From Candidatus Nitrotoga fabula (GTDB lineage Bacteria; Pseudomonadota; Gammaproteobacteria; Burkholderiales; Gallionellaceae), in assembly GCF_905221025.1 (NCBI RefSeq), contig NZ_CAJNBL010000034.1, forward strand, positions 1 through 64,000: 64,000 nucleotides of DNA, read 5' to 3'. The notes beneath the pieces were generated by a model. It was not told where the DNA came from. It was given only the letters and a program-made list of their open reading frames with translations, and made no database searches. Positions 51,105 through 60,713 of this stretch are shown piece after piece. Position 1 is the first letter of the stretch. Every line of letters starts with the position of its first letter. A program made the translations under genes and the position numbers.

Positions 51105-51542
51105 TCATGTGGAGTTCTTTGAACTTCTGCTCAGATCAACATGACGTATGGTATAGCCGTGATCCCGGTAAAAGCAAAAGCGAATCCGGCCCAGGCGTGC
51201 ATCCTCTGTGTCCTGGCTGACTATTTCGATTACTCGTTTGAAGCGGCTGAAGAACGGTAAACATGTCGAATGCAGGCTGATCAATACTTCATGGTGTGGA
51301 AAAATTTCATCCTGATGGCTGAGTATAATGGGCATCCTGGAGGAATTTTCAGTATTGTTTCGGCAATGTGGCAAGAAAGAAGTGGCCGGATAGGTCCATA
51401 GAAGTTCGTCCAGCGCTTCCAAGGTCGATTCATGTGGCGTATGCACAAGTACACGCAGCCCGTTTTGCACGGCTTTTTGGCTAAGGTTGCAGACGGTGTG
51501 CAGTTTGTCATTCACGCCGGTGTAAAAATCCACCTGAGTCAT
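51105..51542 (-). CDS. holC: DNA polymerase III chi subunit
   Basis: A 145-aa clamp-loader accessory subunit that binds SSB. MTQVDFYTGVNDKLHTVCNL and VLVHTPHESTLEALDELLWT followed by SFLPHC are family hallmarks. The start at ATG 51542 matches the family; the open frame extends to 51623. It lies 76 bp upstream of the valS leader frame on the same strand. Confidence 0.9.
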   Translation of the reverse strand: MTQVDFYTGVNDKLHTVCNLSQKAVQNGLRVLVHTPHESTLEALDELLWTYPATSFLPHCRNNTENSSRMPIILSHQDEIFPHHEVLISLHSTCLPFFSRFKRVIEIVSQDTEDARLGRIRFCFYRDHGYTIRHVDLSRSSKNST

Positions 51543-51694
51543 AATGTTAGCGGACGCATGGGTTTGATCTGGATGATAGCCTGCAAGTCGAATTTTCAGG
51601 CACCGGGTTGTGCGGACTTGCATGAAGCCTTCTCCATAGGAGGCTTCATACCGTCCGCTACCGGTAAGGATTAATTTTTAAGTGTTGACGTGGG

Positions 51695-53203
51695 TCACTC
51701 CGGTGAATGGCTCTTATGGGCGTAATTGACCAAAAATTGCACCAGTAGCGGAACTGGACGTCCGGTTGCTCCCTTTTCTTTTCCGGATTTCCATGCTGTG
51801 CCAGCTATATCCAGATGTGCCCACCGATAGCTTCGGGTGAAACGTGCAAGAAAGCAGGCAGCCGTGATACTTCCGCCCGCCCGTCCGCCGATGTTTTGCA
51901 TGTCTGCAAAATTGCTATCCAGTTGCGGCTGGTAATCCTCCCACAATGGCATATGCCAGGCACGATCACAGGTCTGTTCGCCTGCCGCCAGCAGTTCCTG
52001 GGCCAGCGTATCCTGATTACTATATAGCCCGCTGGCAACATGGCCCAGTGCAATAACGCAGGCCCCGGTAAGAGTGGCGATATCGATGACGGTAGCTGGT
52101 TCGAATTTGGCAGCATAGGTAAGAGCATCGCACAGGATAAGACGCCCCTCAGCATCGGTATTCAGAATTTCGATCGTCTGGCCGGACATGCTGGTAACGA
52201 TGTCGCCGGGTTTGGTGGCGGAGCCGCTGGGCATATTTTCACAGGATGGAATAATGCCTACAACATTCATTTTCAGACCGATTTCAGCTATAGCCTGCAG
52301 CGTACCCAGCACGCTCGCTGCCCCGCACATATCATATTTCATCTCGTCCATCTCCGCACCTGGCTTTAACGAGATGCCGCCCGTGTCGAATGTGATGCCC
52401 TTGCCAACCAGGGCAACGGGTTTTTGCTTCTTGTCAGCACCGCGATATTCCAGGACGATCAGCTTCGGTGGTTCATCACTGCCTTGCGTAACAGACAATA
52501 ACGATCCCATTCCAAGTTTCTGCATATCCTTTTCTTCCAGCACGGAGACCTTAAGTGTCTTGTGCGTCTTGGATAGTGCCTGTGCCTGTTTTGCAAGATG
52601 GCTGGGGGTGCATATATTTCCCGGCAAATTGCCCAGATCCTTTGTTAGCTTCATGCCGTGCCCGATTGCAGTGGCATTGGCCAGTGCCTGAAGCTGTCGG
52701 TTGTTCGGTTTGCCGGTGATGATCCCAAAGCGAATGTGGCATGAGGCTGGTTTGTTCTTTTCTGCTTTGCTCTTAAGCTGATCAAAGCGATATGTCGCAT
52801 GAAATGCGGCAAGCACCGCCTGGCTAATGCACCAGGCGCCGTCTCGGCCTACCGGAGGATGGTCCGCCAGATAAAGGACCGCATCCTTGGCGCCTGTAGA
52901 AAAAAGAACTCGCATTGCAGCACCGATACTTTCCAGATATTGGCGTGCCGATAATTCATTCTGTTTCCCCAGTCCGACCAGTAATACCCGTTCGCCTGGA
53001 ATGTTGGGCAGATTATGCAGCAGAAGTGTAGTTGCGTTCCTGCCTGTCATATCGCCTCGTGCAATGATGTTACCGAGTGCGCTATTCGAGGCTTTGTTCA
53101 GAATCTGTGCAGCTTCTGACAGCTGGCCCCCTTCAAATACGCTTACAACCACGCAGCCGCTGCGCTGTTTTTCCGGGCTGCCCGGTTTTATGCTAAATTC
53201 CAC
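51695..53203 (-). CDS. pepA: Leucyl aminopeptidase (M17)
   Basis: A 502-aa cytosolic zinc aminopeptidase that releases N-terminal residues. The M17 signature NTDAEGRLILCDALTYA, metal-binding GKGITFDTGGISLKPGAEMD and the C-terminal GTAWKSGKEKGATGRPVPLL are complete. Some PepA proteins also bind DNA in site-specific recombination and carAB control. It is divergent from lptF with 34 bp between the starts, a common arrangement. Confidence 0.96.
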   Translation of the reverse strand: MEFSIKPGSPEKQRSGCVVVSVFEGGQLSEAAQILNKASNSALGNIIARGDMTGRNATTLLLHNLPNIPGERVLLVGLGKQNELSARQYLESIGAAMRVLFSTGAKDAVLYLADHPPVGRDGAWCISQAVLAAFHATYRFDQLKSKAEKNKPASCHIRFGIITGKPNNRQLQALANATAIGHGMKLTKDLGNLPGNICTPSHLAKQAQALSKTHKTLKVSVLEEKDMQKLGMGSLLSVTQGSDEPPKLIVLEYRGADKKQKPVALVGKGITFDTGGISLKPGAEMDEMKYDMCGAASVLGTLQAIAEIGLKMNVVGIIPSCENMPSGSATKPGDIVTSMSGQTIEILNTDAEGRLILCDALTYAAKFEPATVIDIATLTGACVIALGHVASGLYSNQDTLAQELLAAGEQTCDRAWHMPLWEDYQPQLDSNFADMQNIGGRAGGSITAACFLARFTRSYRWAHLDIAGTAWKSGKEKGATGRPVPLLVQFLVNYAHKSHSPE

Positions 53204-53237
53204 ACATCTCTCCTTAAAGATTTTTGTTCCACACGCA

Positions 53238-54386
53238 ATGTCGGATTATCCGCAGGTTCCAAGCAAAAAGTCAAAGTTGTTCCGCCCTGGGTTGTTGCGT
53301 AGTTCCATTTTTCATCGCGCGCTCATGCTCGAGTTTGCCAGCATGGGCATATTAATTTTTTTCGTCCTGCTCAGTATTCTTGCGTTTACCCAGCTGGTTC
53401 GTCTGTTGGGAAAATCTGCCAGTGGCGCATTTGCGGTGGACGGTGTCTGGGCAATCCTGGGTTTTGGCGCATTGAATTATCTGCCAACGGTACTCTCCAT
53501 CAGCCTGTTCCTGTCTGTATTGCTGACGCTGACGCGCAGTTACCGAGACAACGAAATGGTGGTGTGGTTCTGCTCCGGTATTGGTCTGACGCGCTGGATA
53601 CGTCCCGTATTGTGTTATGCGCTACCCGTAATCGGGCTGATTGCACTGTTAAGCCTGGTGTTGTCACCCTGGGCGGTTACCAAGGTAGAAGAATTAAAGC
53701 GCAGGCTGGAGAGCCGTGATGATGTGTCCGCTGCGACTCCGGGAATTTTTCGTGAGTCCAAGCATGCAGACCGAGTGTTTTTTATTGAGAACGTGGATCT
53801 GGGAAAAAACCGGGTCGGTAATATTTTTGTGCAAACCTTGCAGCATGAAAAAGTGGGTACGATGGTAGCCAAGGAGGGTTTGCAGGAAACTGCGGCAAAC
53901 GGAGACCGGTTTCTGGTGTTGCTGAACGGTACGCGCTATGAGGGAGTACCCGGGCAGCTTGATTTCAGGATTGTTGAGTTTGAGCGTTACGCGATCCGCA
54001 TCAAGGCTGTGGAAGCAAAGAAACGACCGGCTCCGCTCAATTCTCTTGCAACCACGTATTTGCTGAGCAATCTGACCCTGGGGAATTTGTCCGAACTGGA
54101 GCGGCGGCTCAGTTTGCCGGTCAGTGCACTGATTTTAACTTTGCTGGCGATACCATTGAGCTTTGTTAATCCCCGTGCTGGTCGTTCTCTGAACCTGATC
54201 GTGGCGATTTTTATTTATATGATTTATAACAATATGATTAGCGTGGTTAATTCTCTGGTTGGGCAGGGCAAGATCGACCCTGGGGTTGGTTTTTGGGGGA
54301 TTCATGGATTGATGCTCATGCTGCTGGTGTTGCTGTTTTATCGCCGTATGACCATTTTTTCCCTGAGACGGATCGTGAAGCGATGA
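53238..54386 (+). CDS. lptF: LPS export ABC transporter permease LptF
   Basis: A 382-aa inner-membrane protein of LptB2FGC, which extracts LPS from the inner membrane. The FHRALMLEFASMGILIFFVL helix 1, the periplasmic jellyroll (about 130-260) and three C-terminal helices (LILTLLAIPLSFVNPRAGRS) match LptF. ATG 53238 gives about 16 residues more than the usual N-terminus; a TTG at 53292 is an alternative. It overlaps lptG by four bases. Confidence 0.92.
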   Translation: MSDYPQVPSKKSKLFRPGLLRSSIFHRALMLEFASMGILIFFVLLSILAFTQLVRLLGKSASGAFAVDGVWAILGFGALNYLPTVLSISLFLSVLLTLTRSYRDNEMVVWFCSGIGLTRWIRPVLCYALPVIGLIALLSLVLSPWAVTKVEELKRRLESRDDVSAATPGIFRESKHADRVFFIENVDLGKNRVGNIFVQTLQHEKVGTMVAKEGLQETAANGDRFLVLLNGTRYEGVPGQLDFRIVEFERYAIRIKAVEAKKRPAPLNSLATTYLLSNLTLGNLSELERRLSLPVSALILTLLAIPLSFVNPRAGRSLNLIVAIFIYMIYNNMISVVNSLVGQGKIDPGVGFWGIHGLMLMLLVLLFYRRMTIFSLRRIVKR

Positions 54387-55456
54387 AACTGCTGACCCGG
54401 TCGCTGGGACGCGAAATCTACTTCAGCATAGCTTTGGTGTTTGCTGCCCTGTTAATGTTGTTTGCTTTTTTTGATTTGATACATGAACTGAATATACTGG
54501 GCAGTGGATATCATCTGGGCTACGCAGCGCTATTTGTGCTTTTATCGGTACCCGGCAGAATGTATGAGTTGTTTCCAGTTGCTGTCCTGATTGGGGCGAT
54601 CATTGCCCTGACGCACATGGCCATGAACTCTGAACTGACGGTGTACCGGGCTTCCGGGGTTTCTCTGCGGCAAATGATTGTGGCCTTGCTTAAGACAGGT
54701 CTGCCTCTCGTACTGTTGAGCTTTTTGTGTGGGGAGCTGATCGCGCCACTAAGCGAGCAAATGGCGAAAGAGCTGCGGCTTAAGGCGCAGAACGCAGAGA
54801 TCAGACTTAAGGAGTTCCGTTCTGGAGTATGGGCTAAAGATGAGCGCAGTTTTGTCAATATAAAAAATGTGCTCCCTGACACAACCTTACTGAATATCAG
54901 TATTTATGAATTTGATGAAATATTCCACCTGCGTTCCATTATTTCCGCTAAACGCGCTGTTTTTGTCGAGAAAAACCATTGGACACTGGAAGGTGTGACC
55001 CAGACGATCTTTACCAGGCAAGGAACCGCCATCAATCATCAGGACAGAATGGAATGGCGCTCGGCGCTCAATCTGGGTATTTTGAGGGCCCTGCTGGCAG
55101 GTCCGGATCAGATGTCGGTGGTGAATCTGTATCAGTATATCCAGCATTTGCGTGATAATCGTCAGAAGACGGTTTCTTACGAAATCGCGCTGTGGAACAA
55201 GCTGGTATATCCAGCCACCGTACTGGTAATGCTGCTGCTGGCCTTGCCATTTGCTGCGCAGCAAAGGCGCGAAGGCGGCATTAGCGCGAAGATTTTTACA
55301 GGAATCTTGCTGGGGTTGACCTTCCACTTTGTGGACAAGCTGTTCTCAAATCTGGGGGCGATCAATGAATGGCAGCCCGTGCTGATTGCGACAGCAATGC
55401 CCGCACTGTTTTTGATGCTTGCTTCATGGATGTTGTGGAAGACCGAAAAACGTTAA
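54383..55456 (+). CDS. lptG: LPS export ABC transporter permease LptG
   Basis: A 357-aa partner permease of LptF. LLTRSLGREIYFSIALVFAA at the N-terminus and ELFPVAVLIGAIIALTHMAM are typical. The cytoplasmic coupling segment NSELTVYRASGVSLRQM and the C-terminal helices (FHFVDKLFSNLGAINEWQPV) also fit. ATGA overlap with lptF indicates coupled translation. It is the last core gene before the accessory region. Confidence 0.94.
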   Translation: MKLLTRSLGREIYFSIALVFAALLMLFAFFDLIHELNILGSGYHLGYAALFVLLSVPGRMYELFPVAVLIGAIIALTHMAMNSELTVYRASGVSLRQMIVALLKTGLPLVLLSFLCGELIAPLSEQMAKELRLKAQNAEIRLKEFRSGVWAKDERSFVNIKNVLPDTTLLNISIYEFDEIFHLRSIISAKRAVFVEKNHWTLEGVTQTIFTRQGTAINHQDRMEWRSALNLGILRALLAGPDQMSVVNLYQYIQHLRDNRQKTVSYEIALWNKLVYPATVLVMLLLALPFAAQQRREGGISAKIFTGILLGLTFHFVDKLFSNLGAINEWQPVLIATAMPALFLMLASWMLWKTEKR

Positions 55457-55924
55457 AGGTGTTTTTATTGTTCCTGAATGGTCTGTATCTGCCCAATTAA
55501 TAAAGATATTTTCTGTTTTTGTTTCCTAGGGTTCCTGAATGTTACCGTGAAATCTACCAACAAATGTGGGTTTTATTGTTGGTATGTTGAAATATCATAA
55601 CCACACGGTAAGTTGGCATTGATCGAACAACAAATAAAGAATTTGAGGGCAAAGCATGAATGCCTTTCTGCGCGAGCAGGGGGATGGGTTGGGGCGGGTT
55701 TGAAGGGGGCATAGAGGGCGAGGCAACTCTTTGGAGGATTGAAGTTTTTTAGCCGAATGGGTTTCGGCAGGATGTACATGGCAAGAATTCGCCTGATCCA
55801 ATTGTCAGGTTGGATTTATTGGTGAAAGACTAAAGCGTCCCCTGTGTAACAATTATCCTGCATACAATCAACGAAGTATGTTAAAAACCCAAAGGGCATA
55901 AAATTAAAATAAATTGTAAACATC
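55457..55924. other. Non-coding junction between core genome and accessory NTPase gene
   Basis: This 468-bp region has no convincing gene; two 68-codon minus-strand frames overlap each other in different frames and match nothing known. GTTCCTGAATG occurs twice, at 55470-55480 and 55531-55541. The last 100 bases become AT-rich toward the NTPase gene. It may be the boundary of an acquired segment. Confidence 0.4.
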
Positions 55925-57661
55925 ATGAACACATATGAACGAGTCAAAGAAAAATTAGAAATATTGCTTAGCGATACAGACAGAAAGGTAATTGCTTTAA
56001 CGGGCTTGTGGGGAATAGGGAAAACCTACTTATGGGAAGACTTGCGTAAAACTGCAGATAAAAAATTCAAATCAGCAACTTATATTTCCATATTTGGAGC
56101 AAAAAATATTGAAGAAGTAAAAACTAGAATTCTAAAAAATGTATATTTTGATGATACGCGTGACTCCAAAAATCTAATAGCTAAATGTAAGGTTTGGGGA
56201 AATACAATAAAGTCCTTTGTAACAAAATCAAAATTGGGAAAAATTGCGAATTCGGCTGCCATAAAATTTTCTGGGATATCGCTAGCAGAAGCGTCTTTAA
56301 TATTATTACCCACATTGGTAAAGAATAAATTAATAGTAATTGATGATATTGAGAGGTGTGGGAAGACATTAAAGGTCGGAGAACTAATGGGATTTCTTAA
56401 TGAATATTCAGAGTCATACCAAAATCAATTTTTAATCCTTTTAAATACAGATAAGTTACATGAACCTGGAAAATGGAAAGAGTTACATGAGAAAGTAATT
56501 GATGCAGAGGTTGTGTTAAATCCAACATCAAAAGAATGTTTTGAGAAAGCCAAGGGCCATGCCAATTTCGTGCAAGAAAAAGCAGTCATTGATGCAATTG
56601 AGATATTAGAGATTCAAAATATTCGAGTAATAAAAAGAATTATTACACATGTAAAAGAGATTGCAGATAAATTTGATGTACAAAATTTGCCAACACAGTG
56701 TTGGGTTCCAAGTATTGTTTTATTGACAGCCATATCATTTCGCGCAGTTGAAAATCTTCCAACAATTGAATATGTACGTTCATATTCTCGGGTAAGAAAT
56801 TTAATGGTGCCATCAAATTCAGCCGAAACAAATAATCCGAATGGAATTAAATGGAGCATGTTATTAAGCAGGCTAGAATTAAGCTATGCGGGAGATTTTG
56901 AAATAATTTTTGCAGATTACCTCGAAACAGGATTGCTTGAAGAGGATAAATTAAAAAACTTTTTCGCAATTCAAAATGATGAAGCTAAAAATAAAGCTGC
57001 TATTAACAAAAAGAATGACTTTTTAAATTCAGTACAATGGGACTCCCATACCTCAGATTCCGAATTATTGGAAACCGCAAAAAGCTTAATGGAATTCATT
57101 CCTGATATGACTCTTAAATCTAATCACCAAATATATGAAGCTATTATGGATTTAGGGGGTATTGATTTGGCAGATGATTATATTTCCCAATGGGAAGAAC
57201 ATCTTGGTTCGCCTGCATTCAAAATGAAAGAAGTTCCTGTGTCTGGTTTAGATAATCTGCCTCCAAAAATAAGTCAAAAAATAATGAAATTACGCGAAGA
57301 TGCATTTCCGCCCTTGGACTTATACGAAGCAATACGCCAGATAGAATTTGGGGATATTTCTTCTAATAGAGTACAAAAGACTTTGGCACAATCGACCAAG
57401 TGTCAATATATAGAAAAACTAAAAATTCTTGATAAAAATCAACTAAGATCTTTTTTTAAAGTTCATTTTGATTTGATGCGAACAAATTCTTTGATCCAAG
57501 ATTTTGAAGCTGGCATAAATAATTTTAGAGACGCTTGTTCAGATATTGTTAAATTTGAAAAAGATAGTCGTCTTGCCAAGATTATAACCAAAGCCTTTGA
57601 TGACAATGGCCTTAATTTGGACAGTTTATTGGGGGGCATAGAGGCATCGGAGCGGTGTTAA
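55925..57661 (+). CDS. KAP-like P-loop NTPase, solitary and AT-rich
   Basis: A 578-aa ATPase. Walker A is GLWGIGKTYLWED at residues 27-39, and Walker B is NKLIVIDDIERC at about 134-145. A hydrophobic stretch (GISLAEASLILLPTLV, about 117-132) lies between the two, as in KAP NTPases, whose P-loop domain contains inserted membrane segments. The C-terminal 350 residues are helical and unfamiliar. KAP proteins include PifA of the F plasmid, which blocks phage T7 growth, so defence is a reasonable but unproven role. Codon use is strongly AT-rich compared with every neighbour (many AAA, ATA, TTA, AAT), pointing to recent transfer. No partner gene is evident. A STAND or AAA-type NTPase is the alternative. 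Confidence 0.6.
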   Translation: MNTYERVKEKLEILLSDTDRKVIALTGLWGIGKTYLWEDLRKTADKKFKSATYISIFGAKNIEEVKTRILKNVYFDDTRDSKNLIAKCKVWGNTIKSFVTKSKLGKIANSAAIKFSGISLAEASLILLPTLVKNKLIVIDDIERCGKTLKVGELMGFLNEYSESYQNQFLILLNTDKLHEPGKWKELHEKVIDAEVVLNPTSKECFEKAKGHANFVQEKAVIDAIEILEIQNIRVIKRIITHVKEIADKFDVQNLPTQCWVPSIVLLTAISFRAVENLPTIEYVRSYSRVRNLMVPSNSAETNNPNGIKWSMLLSRLELSYAGDFEIIFADYLETGLLEEDKLKNFFAIQNDEAKNKAAINKKNDFLNSVQWDSHTSDSELLETAKSLMEFIPDMTLKSNHQIYEAIMDLGGIDLADDYISQWEEHLGSPAFKMKEVPVSGLDNLPPKISQKIMKLREDAFPPLDLYEAIRQIEFGDISSNRVQKTLAQSTKCQYIEKLKILDKNQLRSFFKVHFDLMRTNSLIQDFEAGINNFRDACSDIVKFEKDSRLAKIITKAFDDNGLNLDSLLGGIEASERC

Positions 57662-57722
57662 TTATTGCCAGGAAGTGATCCGAACCTGTATTGTATAGAC
57701 AGGCACCAGTTAGGGGATAGCT

Positions 57723-58016
57723 TTGACAAGATTGATTGTAGCGGGACTGGTAGTTCTGGCCGGGTGTGCAGGATGGAATGAACCGGCATCTTCCGGATCC
57801 ACGCTGACGCCGGAACAGCAGGCGAAGGCGCATGAAAAATTTGACCAGGATGAAAAGCGGTGCCGGAGGGAAGCATTACAATCCAGCGTCAGCGCGCAGC
57901 AGGGTTATTCAATTGAAACCATGATGATTAATGATGGTGCAGGCACATATGGTGAATTCAGGGCCATGAAGCTCTGTATGAAGGAGAGGGGGCATCCCCG
58001 GTATCCGCAACGTTAG
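57723..58016 (+). CDS. Small lipoprotein of unknown function
   Basis: A 97-aa protein with a short signal peptide and lipobox (LIVAGLVVLAGC), so it is probably lipid-anchored. The mature part has three further Cys-free segments, one Cys each in DEKRCRREA and MKLCMKERGHP, which may form a disulfide. The start codon is TTG with GGGGA upstream. GC-rich codon use, unlike the NTPase before it, suggests it belongs to the resident genome. Function not recognised. Confidence 0.65.
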   Translation: MTRLIVAGLVVLAGCAGWNEPASSGSTLTPEQQAKAHEKFDQDEKRCRREALQSSVSAQQGYSIETMMINDGAGTYGEFRAMKLCMKERGHPRYPQR

Positions 58017-58116
58017 TCCGGTCAGTATGCCCGTGCTGCTTTTACCGGCTCCGGCGGATTGCTCCGCAGGGCCAGGTTTTAGTGAGGTTGCCCAGCCCGG
58101 GTGTGAACAATGGCCA

Positions 58117-60486
58117 CTATTGGAGTTTCCGGTCTGGCTGGATGCTGGACGGGTGCAGGCTGATGTAATGGAGTCGGGTTTTTTCTACTCCGGCATGAAA
58201 CTGGATGGTAATGCGTATTTTTTCTGGCTGGATATTTCCGTTCCAGGCGAGAGGCAGATGGATTCCCAGTGTGTCATGCACAAGCGAGGGGTCTTCAACG
58301 GTTGTTAGCCGGACGTAGGATTGATTGGCGCTATCCGCAACCTCAACGGTAATGGCCATTATTTTTTCTGGCTGCTGCAATCCCAGTACCAGCTGGTTGT
58401 GATATCTGGGATCGATCTGTGATTCCAGGTGTGCGGACAGGATCGCCTTGCCGGATGCAGGTACCAGCAGGGCAGTGTCTCCTTCCCAGAGTATCTGGCT
58501 ACCCTCCAGTGCTTCCCATCCGTCCGCATCCTTGTGGGCTGGCATGCCAAACCCCCAATAGCGCGCATGGCGAGGCAAATTTGCGTGGCTGACCATGAAA
58601 TCACGGATGGCATCCTCCAGCGGAGTATTGCGTATCGCAGTATATGCCGTGAAACCCTTTTGCCCGGCGTATATCCCGTTTGAACCGTTCCATGCCATGG
58701 GTGAAACGAAACGGGCGCCATAATTGAACAAGTCTCTGAAACTGCGATATCCATTGGCAAGAATTGCCAGATCGGCAGGCGAACGAAAATCGCTGGTGTT
58801 ATATTCAGTCACTGCCCAGTTTTCGTCAAAACGGCGGAATGTGGCAAACAGTGAATTGTTGCCTTCCATGCGTACTGCATTGACCGCGCTTGGCCCGTAC
58901 AATATCGCGCCCAAATGCCCCTGATCCGGTTTGGCTCCTTCCATGGACATGCCACCGCTATCGAAATTCTTGACCGGACTGTCCAGTCTTACTGCGAAGG
59001 GCATGAGTTTATCCGAATGACCAGAAAAACCTTGTGAAGAATAAATACGGCTGACTGGAATCCCTGTTTCGGCCAGCCATTGCGAAAGTTCATCATAATG
59101 CAAATCGACCAGATGGCGGCGAAACAGCTCCCATTCGCGTACCCATGGATCTTTCCAGTATGGGCGGGGATATTTGGGGAAAACTCGCGGCGGCTGGACT
59201 TCGTTCCATTTTTTCCAGTTTTTCCCGGCGAGTTGATTCACTTCCATCAGGGAAAGCGGGCGTTTTTTCCGGTAATTGGTTAAGTCCGGTGTCCCATCAG
59301 CAGTTTTTCCATCGTACGGGCCGCTACTCCTTAGCCATTCCCGGAACTGGCGGATCGTATGGGGATTGTAGTCATACCACTGCCGGTCTGCGACAAAAGG
59401 ATTGTTATATACATCCGGGTCCAGGCTGACCCCGACAAACAGATCCGGGTTGTCCCTGAAAAAATCCAGGAGCGCTCGCCCCGCGGCCTGCAGGTTGCGT
59501 TTTTTGTAGCGTCGCACCTCTGCTGCATAAACGTTCAGGGTCAGGCCACGGGATAATTCTGGTGAATCCAGCGAGCCTGGCAAAGTTTTCGAATAATGAT
59601 CGGGCATAACCCGATCGTGTTCGTTCCACTGACAGTTCAATGGATTTTTTTCCAGCTGATCGTTGATATCCCAGTCCGGAACGTCGCAGGCTGCATCTGC
59701 CCATATTCCTCCGTTCAGTGTGAATAAAACCGGTAGCCGTTTTTCCGTGGCAAACCGGATCACGTCATTGAGCGAGTCATCGGCGATACGTCTGTTTCCG
59801 CATTGAATGGAAGGATCGAAGTCAGGATCAAATTCCCAGTCATGCAGGCGCCCTCTGGTTGTCCGCAGATACAGGATGGGTATGCGGAAGCCCGCTTTGA
59901 CTGTAGAGCTGTTGTAGGACGTATACTGTTCCACGATATCTTCCGCGCCGCCGAAAGATACCCCGCTGGTTGCAAACAGGATGTAAAAAGTTTCTTCCGG
60001 GCCGGGGTGCGGATTTTCCAGCAAAGGCATCCAGAGGCTCATTTCATTTCCGGAGAAACGTGCCTTGTTCATGATCTCTGCCTTACGTTGCTTTCGTTCC
60101 GCCGCATCTGCCGGCTTATGAAGCTGCCCCGGCCCTGACGGAGGCACGTTGAGTGCCAGTTTGAATTCGGTTTCCTGTCCGTCAGGATAGGATGGATAGG
60201 CAGGCGCCAGGTTCTGGTATGGAATGCCAGGTTCTACAGGGACATGCCGATTGTCATCCGGAATTTCCGCAACCTTTTCAGTTCCATTCTGGTCAGGTTT
60301 CTTCGGGTTTATTATTAACAGGCTGGATTCAGGAATGCTTGTTTTTATGGAATTATCAGTAAAAATAACGGACGGGGAATTTTCATTCCGGCAACCACTG
60401 ACAAGCGATAAGCCAGCTATCGTGATCACAACCAAAAAATTCCTGCCTGTCAGGGAGGGCCAGAAAAAAGAGTGTAGGTAGGGCAT
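58117..60486 (-). CDS. Lipoprotein with glycoside hydrolase-like TIM barrel
   Basis: A 789-aa exported protein. The N-terminus NFLVVITIAGLSLVSGC is a signal peptide with lipobox. After a low-complexity linker, the 160-620 region contains FYILFATSGVSFGG, LPVLFTLNGGIWADAACDV, FVGVSLDPDVYNNPFVADRQ and WYDYNPHTIRQFREWLRSS. This alternation of strands and helices, with Tyr-Asn-Pro-x-Thr-x-x-x-Phe-x-x-Trp-Leu, recalls GH42-type beta-galactosidase barrels. The last 150 residues look like a beta-sandwich. Catalytic acids cannot be assigned with certainty. It is the last gene of the minus-strand operon, six bases after a 62-aa frame. Substrate unknown. Confidence 0.6.
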   Translation of the reverse strand: MPYLHSFFWPSLTGRNFLVVITIAGLSLVSGCRNENSPSVIFTDNSIKTSIPESSLLIINPKKPDQNGTEKVAEIPDDNRHVPVEPGIPYQNLAPAYPSYPDGQETEFKLALNVPPSGPGQLHKPADAAERKQRKAEIMNKARFSGNEMSLWMPLLENPHPGPEETFYILFATSGVSFGGAEDIVEQYTSYNSSTVKAGFRIPILYLRTTRGRLHDWEFDPDFDPSIQCGNRRIADDSLNDVIRFATEKRLPVLFTLNGGIWADAACDVPDWDINDQLEKNPLNCQWNEHDRVMPDHYSKTLPGSLDSPELSRGLTLNVYAAEVRRYKKRNLQAAGRALLDFFRDNPDLFVGVSLDPDVYNNPFVADRQWYDYNPHTIRQFREWLRSSGPYDGKTADGTPDLTNYRKKRPLSLMEVNQLAGKNWKKWNEVQPPRVFPKYPRPYWKDPWVREWELFRRHLVDLHYDELSQWLAETGIPVSRIYSSQGFSGHSDKLMPFAVRLDSPVKNFDSGGMSMEGAKPDQGHLGAILYGPSAVNAVRMEGNNSLFATFRRFDENWAVTEYNTSDFRSPADLAILANGYRSFRDLFNYGARFVSPMAWNGSNGIYAGQKGFTAYTAIRNTPLEDAIRDFMVSHANLPRHARYWGFGMPAHKDADGWEALEGSQILWEGDTALLVPASGKAILSAHLESQIDPRYHNQLVLGLQQPEKIMAITVEVADSANQSYVRLTTVEDPSLVHDTLGIHLPLAWNGNIQPEKIRITIQFHAGVEKTRLHYISLHPSSIQPDRKLQ

Positions 60487-60492
60487 GGTGAA

Positions 60493-60681
60493 TTATTTCT
60501 GCCTGGTTCTAACGCGGAGTGCAGGTTCAGGAATAAAACGCACTATTGGCGTGGCATAGGGAAATACCGGTATCGTGTTCCAGAGTTTTGCTAACCGGTC
60601 GCGCTGGGTTTCAGCACTGCAGCAGCCTGCTTGAACATGCAGTTTCAGATGCAGGTGATGATCCGGAAACATTTGCATCAC
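60493..60681 (-). CDS. Small hypothetical protein in the right-hand operon
   Basis: A 62-aa frame starting with GTG at 60681, with GGAG nine bases upstream. It lies 32 bp after the cyclase-like gene and six bases before the glycoside hydrolase-like gene. The product (FPDHHLHLKLHVQAGCCSAE, then RDRLAKLWNTIPVFPYATP) has paired Cys but matches no family I know. The ribosome site and tight spacing favour a real gene; it could also be the remnant of a larger one. Confidence 0.45.
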   Translation of the reverse strand: MMQMFPDHHLHLKLHVQAGCCSAETQRDRLAKLWNTIPVFPYATPIVRFIPEPALRVRTRQK

Positions 60682-60713
60682 CCGGTCAAACTCCGCAAAT
60701 CAAATTATACCTG

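Noticed and set aside
55573-55801. Two overlapping 68-codon minus-strand frames
   Set aside because: Different frames of the same sequence, Pro/Cys-rich, no ribosome site and no match; likely chance.
58027-58308. 93-codon plus-strand frame after the small lipoprotein
   Set aside because: Mostly antisense to the C-terminus of the glycoside hydrolase-like gene, whose frame is far longer and structured.
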